Positions 6,793-10,583 of a stretch of DNA of 10,583 nucleotides are shown one piece after another. This DNA is from Lachnospiraceae bacterium UBA7598 (GTDB lineage Bacteria; Bacillota; Clostridia; Lachnospirales; Lachnospiraceae). Position 1 is the first letter of the stretch. Every line of letters begins with the position of its first letter. The stretch spans positions 1 through 10,583 of the forward strand of contig DLQV01000021.1 in assembly GCA_002474415.1 (NCBI GenBank). Reading direction: 5' to 3'. The notes beneath the pieces are model-generated. The model saw nothing but the letters and a program-made list of their open reading frames with translations. It did no database searches and was not told the origin of the DNA. Made by a program: the position numbers and the translations under genes.

Positions 6793-7381
6793 CATGATCA
6801 CCTTCATCTTCTACAAATTCCGTGTCAACCGTTTCTGTACGTTGTCTGTAATCCCTCGCCGCATGCGTTGCTGTAACAGCAATCCACAAATTCAACGCTC
6901 CATTGATGATCAACACGATTCCGACCAGCATAATAAACTGTTTCAATACGGTAAGCGGACAGAACACACAGACCAGACCACAGATCAGACAGACAATCGC
7001 GAATATAAGATCTATCCCCCACTTCTCATACCCGTATTTTTTGGCATTCACTGCTTCTGTCACTGCACGGATTCCGTGAAATATGAGCCCCACGCCCAAT
7101 ATAACAGGAACCAGACTGACAATCAACGACGGCTGGATCAAAAACCAGATACCAACAGCCAGAACTAAAATTCCAACAATGGTTGATGCCCCAAATGTTG
7201 CAAGACTCAAAATAAAGCTTCCAAGATAAATAATTCCGACGATAATCATCGCAACCGAAAGAATTGTTCCGATCACGTCAATGACTCCGCCCTTCCACAC
7301 AACAAAAATGATTCCAAGCGCAATACATAAAATAGAAGAAAGCAGATAATCTGCCTTTACCCGTTTTAAAAACTCTCGCAT
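6773..7381 (-). CDS. HdeD-like DUF308 membrane protein
   Basis: A 202-residue integral membrane protein with six predicted helices in three hairpins (about 11-28, 33-54, 65-82, 86-104, 122-141, 145-168), the layout of HdeD/DUF308 proteins. Gly-rich repeats recur in successive pairs (ALGIIFVVW, AVGIWFLIQP, ICGLVCVFCP), showing internal repetition. A cytoplasmic tail of about 35 residues ends in a strongly acidic stretch. HdeD of E. coli is linked to acid resistance, but most DUF308 proteins have no assigned function. ATG 7381 is chosen: AAAGGGGG lies eight bases upstream and a promoter with TATAAT at 7416-7421 precedes it, whereas the frame's upstream ATGs (7489, 7417) fall in or before the promoter. 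It is the first gene of a unit with the 76-residue gene and tetR. Confidence 0.82.
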   Translation of the reverse strand: MREFLKRVKADYLLSSILCIALGIIFVVWKGGVIDVIGTILSVAMIIVGIIYLGSFILSLATFGASTIVGILVLAVGIWFLIQPSLIVSLVPVILGVGLIFHGIRAVTEAVNAKKYGYEKWGIDLIFAIVCLICGLVCVFCPLTVLKQFIMLVGIVLIINGALNLWIAVTATHAARDYRQRTETVDTEFVEDEGDHDETDGI

Positions 7382-7415
7382 TGATAACGCCCCCTTTTGA
7401 AATATCTTTTGCAAC

Positions 7416-7444
7416 ATTATAACATTTCCTTTTTTATTGTTCAA
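7416..7444 (-). promoter_or_regulatory. Promoter of the DUF308-tetR unit
   Basis: On the - strand TTGAAC (7444-7439) is 17 bases from a perfect TATAAT (7421-7416), and TGT directly before it gives an extended -10. Transcription should start near 7409, about 28 bases before ATG 7381. Its -35 box overlaps that of the divergent ybaK promoter. Confidence 0.7.
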
Positions 7445-7468
7445 CTTTTCCCCCGAAAATGATATACT
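7440..7468 (+). promoter_or_regulatory. Promoter of the ybaK-type gene
   Basis: TTCAAC (7440-7445) is a weak -35 box, 17 bases before TATACT (7463-7468). Transcription would start near 7475, almost at the GGAGGTGA ribosome site, giving a leader of only about 13 bases. It is back-to-back with the DUF308 promoter and shares five -35 bases with it. Confidence 0.55.
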
Positions 7469-7487
7469 GTGCGCGGAGGTGAATATC

Positions 7488-7970
7488 ATGGGAAAAGAAG
7501 TTAAAACAAATGCCGTGCGTATTCTGGAACGAAATAAAGTTCCCTATGAACTACTGACATACGAATGTGATGAATTTATAGACGGAATTCATTCCGCAGA
7601 AGCTACCGGCACCCCAATTGCCCAGACCTACAAGACGCTTGTCATGCAGGGCAAAAGCAAAAAATACTATGTCTTTGTAATTCCAATTGCCGAAGAGGTT
7701 GACCTGAAAGCTGCTGCCCGTGCAGTTTCCGAAAAATCCGTAGAAATGATCCATGTCAAAGATTTAACTGCAATCACTGGTTATGTCCGTGGAGGCTGCA
7801 GTCCTCTTGGCATGAAAAAAGCATTTCCAACTGTTATCGATGCCTCTGCCGAGCAATATTCCGAAATCTATGTAAGCGGTGGCCGTATCGGAACCAGTAT
7901 CCGGCTTGCCCCTCAGGATCTGGCACGTGTTGTCCGCGCCACTTTTGCAGATATTCTTGCCAGATCTTAA
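7488..7970 (+). CDS. ybaK: YbaK/EbsC-type Cys-tRNA(Pro) deacylase
   Basis: A 160-residue single-domain protein of the YbaK/ProX editing family, full length for YbaK. These free-standing cytoplasmic enzymes hydrolyse cysteine wrongly attached to tRNA(Pro) by prolyl-tRNA synthetase, protecting translation accuracy. Recognisable family motifs are TYKTLVMQGK (about 46-55, including the conserved active-site Lys), the FVIPIAEEVDLKAAARA stretch, and GYVRGGCSPLGMKK (about 99-112) with its Gly-Gly-Cys-Ser-Pro core. ATG 7488 is fixed by GGAGGTGA five bases upstream; a longer frame to 7437 would run through the promoter. It is a single-gene transcript, divergent from the DUF308 unit and closed by a terminator four bases after the stop. 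The family is secure; cysteine specificity follows from subtype resemblance. Confidence 0.92.
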   Translation: MGKEVKTNAVRILERNKVPYELLTYECDEFIDGIHSAEATGTPIAQTYKTLVMQGKSKKYYVFVIPIAEEVDLKAAARAVSEKSVEMIHVKDLTAITGYVRGGCSPLGMKKAFPTVIDASAEQYSEIYVSGGRIGTSIRLAPQDLARVVRATFADILARS

Positions 7971-7973
7971 AAG

Positions 7974-8008
7974 AAAAGTGTGCCAGGTTTATTTCCTGAC
8001 ACACTTTT
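7974..8008. terminator. Bidirectional terminator between ybaK and the GGDEF gene
   Basis: Arms 7974-7987 and 7995-8008 pair over 14 positions with one C-A mismatch, closing a 7-base loop. On the + strand a run of six T follows; on the - strand the run is TTTTCTTTT. It begins four bases after the ybaK stop and abuts the stop of the convergent GGDEF gene, so it can serve both. Confidence 0.85.
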
Positions 8009-9673
8009 TTATCTTCTCTGCTGATGATATCTTTCTTTTTCCTGATACATCAGTTTATCTGCTTTTTTCAGCAATGATTCCAGATCGTTTGTCTTTTCCT
8101 CCCACAATGCTCCAAGAGAAATACTGACCTGTTTTTCCTGCATATCTTTCTGAAGCTGCTCGATCTTCTGATAAAAAATCTCTTTTTCCACTGGAAACAG
8201 CAGAACAACAAACTCATCTCCACCTACACGATATGAATTTTTCGGGAAAATCTTTCCAAGTACGGATGCTGCCCGACGAATATATCGGTCTCCAGCTTCA
8301 TGTCCCTGCTGATCATTGTATGTTTTCAGATTATTCAGATCAATATATGCTGCTCCGACGGATGCAATCGTCTTATTCTCATAAGACTCTACAATCCCGA
8401 TATATTTGTTTCGGTTATAAAGCTCCGTCAGCATATCACGATAACTCAGATATTCCAGCCATTCCTGCTGCTTTTTCATGGATAAACTGTTGATTATAAA
8501 ATACTGCATGGAAGAAAGCAGGGTCGGATCATCATAGTGTTTCTGCGGATTATCCACCCCAAGAAAACCTATCATTTTTCCTTCTTTTCGCAGCGGTACC
8601 GCCAACAGGCTTTCGATATCCTGTTCCTTCAAAATTTCGTATGTACTGTGTCCCTTCTCCTGATCGAGACTTGCAATGTAGTACACTTCATTTTTCTGAA
8701 AATTCTGCAGCCACAGATCAATTGCCTGTAATGGCACTTCCTGCAGATTATCTATTTCTTCCGTCACACCATTTTTCACATATTCGTGCGTATTGACAAT
8801 CACGCTCCGTTCAAAATCAATTTCAAAAATATAGGCACGGTCTGCTTTAAAATAATCGTTGATCGTGTGCAGCAGATTATGAATTGCCACCTGTATATCC
8901 GTATCCGAAGACAGTTCGCTGACACAGCGGTCCAATGTTGTCGCAATCTCAAGTTTTGCTTCCACTTCCGAATTTTTCTTTGCAAGTTCATTCATTTCCT
9001 GATTCTGTTCTGACGTTGCTGCCAGGAACATAATGATCATGGAAATTCCGATGGAACTGTTGATCAGTGACAGTCCATATGCCTTAAACTGTAATAGCGC
9101 TGCAAGAAGAGGCAAAAAAATGTAGGAGAGCATGGAAATATAAATCCTGCGGCTCAACTTCTTCCGGTACTGAAACAGAATGGAAAAATCCAGCATCATG
9201 ACGATGACCGGAATTACCATGGAAATAAAATACCCATGATTTCGATGATAAAAATTGTTCGCATCAAAAGAATAATATAACCCGGTAAATTGTGAAATGA
9301 TCACCAGTGCCATTCCTACAACGCTAAGCAGGTAACCAGCTTTTACCCTGTGAATCTTTCCTCTCTGTTTCTTCGTATACACATGGCAGCACACATAGGC
9401 ATGGAAAAACAAAAGAACAATATCTGTAACCAAAAATACCAGAAAATTGCTGACCCTTACCATAATATATCCATCTTCTCCCGGATTTCCCCGAAAGATA
9501 TATGCCAGTGCATCACTCGCCAGAAGAATTGCTGTGAAAAACTGCATCCACATCAGACTCTGTCGTTTTTCTTTATCAAATTGATTGCTCAACACCATGG
9601 ACAATGTCGCAATCAGGCAAAAAACACATCCCCATACCAACAAATCAACCTGCAAGGTCGTTCTGTTCCACAT
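8009..9673 (-). CDS. Membrane diguanylate cyclase: 7TM-GAF-GGDEF
   Basis: A 554-residue protein predicted to make cyclic di-GMP from two GTP. Seven hydrophobic helices (about 9-28, 43-60, 72-96, 112-132, 148-167, 179-196, 203-219) form an N-terminal membrane sensor. A short charged coiled coil follows (about 220-245), then a GAF domain (about 245-395, with LLAVPLRKEGKMIGFLGVD), then the GGDEF domain (about 410-548). The active site is intact: DLNNLKTYNDQQGH with D445 and N448, and GGDEF at 484-488. The inhibitory I-site RxxD, expected five residues before GGDEF, reads KIFP, so product inhibition is probably absent. There is no EAL or HD-GYP domain. ATG 9673 is chosen because GGAGG lies seven bases upstream; the frame extends to 9727 without a better site. 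It is a single gene between two terminators. Signals sensed by the 7TM and GAF parts are unknown. Confidence 0.9.
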   Translation of the reverse strand: MWNRTTLQVDLLVWGCVFCLIATLSMVLSNQFDKEKRQSLMWMQFFTAILLASDALAYIFRGNPGEDGYIMVRVSNFLVFLVTDIVLLFFHAYVCCHVYTKKQRGKIHRVKAGYLLSVVGMALVIISQFTGLYYSFDANNFYHRNHGYFISMVIPVIVMMLDFSILFQYRKKLSRRIYISMLSYIFLPLLAALLQFKAYGLSLINSSIGISMIIMFLAATSEQNQEMNELAKKNSEVEAKLEIATTLDRCVSELSSDTDIQVAIHNLLHTINDYFKADRAYIFEIDFERSVIVNTHEYVKNGVTEEIDNLQEVPLQAIDLWLQNFQKNEVYYIASLDQEKGHSTYEILKEQDIESLLAVPLRKEGKMIGFLGVDNPQKHYDDPTLLSSMQYFIINSLSMKKQQEWLEYLSYRDMLTELYNRNKYIGIVESYENKTIASVGAAYIDLNNLKTYNDQQGHEAGDRYIRRAASVLGKIFPKNSYRVGGDEFVVLLFPVEKEIFYQKIEQLQKDMQEKQVSISLGALWEEKTNDLESLLKKADKLMYQEKERYHQQRR

Positions 9674-9710
9674 GTTTTTTCCTCCGTTTTCTTTGTTCCT
9701 TAACGTCCAA

Positions 9711-9758
9711 AACAGACGCCTGGCCACGCTTCTGTCAAGCGTTTCCTGTGCGTCTGTT
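9711..9758 (-). terminator. Terminator of the SseB-like gene
   Basis: An outer 9-bp perfect stem (9711-9719 with 9750-9758) encloses a second 6-bp stem (9726-9731 with 9737-9742) and an internal loop. On the - strand it is followed by TTTT only, a short U-tract. It starts 14 bases after the SseB-like stop. The inner loop contains a consensus TTGACA on the - strand, a possible -35 for the GGDEF gene, but no convincing -10 box follows at 16-18 bases. Confidence 0.65.
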
Positions 9759-9772
9759 CCTGCATATCTACT

Positions 9773-10583
9773 TTAGTTTTCACCCGGCTGCCGGATAATA
9801 TCCAGCACACGCTGCAACTCTGCTCCCTCTGCCGGAGCTTCTCCATAATCGACATGCTTCCAGTCTTTCTTAAATTCGCCGAGTAAATGCTTTCCCGGAT
9901 CCTGTGTCCGCTCAATCGTAAAATATCTGCCCTCCTGCGTTTCATCGTTCCATGCAAAATATACACGAAAGCAGGATGGAACTCCCATATCACGTACCGG
10001 CAGATCCACACGAACAATCAGCAATGTATCCGACATATCCATAACCATAACAGAAAAATCTTCCGGCAGATACGGATACATACGTTTCTGCTGATAACAT
10101 TCCTCAAAAAACTGATCAATATATTCTTCTTTTTTCTCACAGAGGTCATCCATCATCTGTTTGCCCTGCTCAAAAAAGCGCTTTGGCATAAAACCAAATT
10201 CAAACTGCTTACGCTCAAACAAAAGATACTGTTCCTGTGTAAGCTGCATCTTCTTTGGCTGTGCTCCCTCTTTACGCTTCTTTTCCACTTCCTCGATTTT
10301 TTCCACCAGCGCGCGTTTAAAAATCAGATTCTGTGTAAATGGATTGATCACAATTCCGGCTACATTTTCGTCCTGTTGGGAGACCATATTGTTTGTCGCA
10401 AGAAACGGCATATTTACAATCGCTTCGCTTTTTGGAGATTCCGGAATCTCCTTTTTGCTTGTATAGATTGGAAGAAACATTCCGTTTTTCGGACTGTTGA
10501 TCAGGCAGGGAACCGGTTTCTTCTCGTCATTTAAATTTGCCGGAACAAGCACACGTCTGGTCCGTATCAGCTCGATCAGGGCA
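9773..10583 (-). CDS. SseB-like protein (5' end cut by the window edge)
   Basis: 269 residues are visible and the frame stays open to the right edge. The GTG at 10552 and similar codons are internal, because upstream codons (LIELIRTRRVLVPANL) continue the domain. The visible N-terminal domain (to about residue 100) resembles the SseB N-terminal domain: VLVPANLND near the start, FLPIYTSKKEI, and a VAGIVINPFTQNLIF ending. A charged helix (EKIEEVEKKRKEG) joins it to a second domain (about 125-269) that I do not recognise, with alternating strands such as FSVMVMDMSDTLLIVRVDL. No signal peptide or membrane helix is visible. SseB-type proteins are usually cytoplasmic with poorly known roles; no function is assigned. 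It is followed by its own terminator and so is probably transcribed apart from the GGDEF gene. Confidence 0.65.
   Translation of the reverse strand, partial: ALIELIRTRRVLVPANLNDEKKPVPCLINSPKNGMFLPIYTSKKEIPESPKSEAIVNMPFLATNNMVSQQDENVAGIVINPFTQNLIFKRALVEKIEEVEKKRKEGAQPKKMQLTQEQYLLFERKQFEFGFMPKRFFEQGKQMMDDLCEKKEEYIDQFFEECYQQKRMYPYLPEDFSVMVMDMSDTLLIVRVDLPVRDMGVPSCFRVYFAWNDETQEGRYFTIERTQDPGKHLLGEFKKDWKHVDYGEAPAEGAELQRVLDIIRQPGEN

Noticed and set aside
7382..7489. 36-residue N-terminal extension of the DUF308 protein
   Set aside because: It would span the extended -10 promoter and part of the ybaK promoter, and AAAGGGGG stands before ATG 7381.
9887..10534. 215-codon open frame on the + strand
   Set aside because: Antisense to the SseB-like gene; the Phe/Leu/Lys/His-rich composition is that expected from complementing acidic and Lys/Glu-rich coding sequence.
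9773..10552. Complete SseB-like gene starting at GTG 10552
   Set aside because: Codons upstream continue the SseB-like domain in frame to the window edge and no ribosome site precedes the GTG, so the gene is truncated, not complete.

Overview
The window looks like chromosomal DNA from a gut-type clostridium, most likely family Lachnospiraceae (Bacillota). This is inferred from moderate GC content, AGGAGG/GGAGGTGA-type ribosome binding sites before nearly every gene, TATAAT-type promoters, U-tract hairpin terminators, and the protein types: a SseB-like protein, a 7TM-GAF-GGDEF protein, and an MMPL / YhgE-like / MntP-like cluster. No rRNA, tRNA, CRISPR array, insertion sequence, integrase or phage gene was seen. 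The genes are intact apart from the two cut by the window edges, and they are tightly packed.

Layout, left to right. (1) The end of a TPR-repeat protein on the + strand converges on, and overlaps, a DEDDh exonuclease gene on the - strand. (2) A - strand operon, read right to left, runs MMPL/RND-type exporter, exported YhgE-like coiled-coil protein, MntP-like membrane protein, and closes with a hairpin terminator at 930-958. (3) Immediately upstream lies a second - strand unit: HdeD-like DUF308 membrane protein, a 76-residue protein of unknown function, and a TetR-family regulator. The tetR-MMPL gap (5822-5980) holds a perfect 26-bp dyad whose centre coincides with a candidate -10 box, followed by a strong AT-rich terminator-like hairpin. 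(4) A divergent promoter pair at 7416-7468 drives the DUF308 unit leftwards and a YbaK-type Cys-tRNA(Pro) deacylase gene rightwards. (5) A bidirectional terminator at 7974-8008 separates ybaK from a convergent diguanylate cyclase gene. (6) The right edge carries most of a SseB-like gene, cut at its 5' end, with its own terminator.

The functional core is regions 2 and 3. The likely reading is a TetR-type sensor made in the DUF308 transcript that represses a three-gene envelope/export operon through the dyad. The MMPL protein keeps both intramembrane Asp-Tyr pairs expected of a proton-driven pump. The exported partner has the long heptad-rich coiled coils of YhgE/Pip proteins but lacks their membrane-channel part. 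The third protein resembles the manganese exporter MntP but lacks one of its acidic residues. The substrate cannot be read from the sequence.
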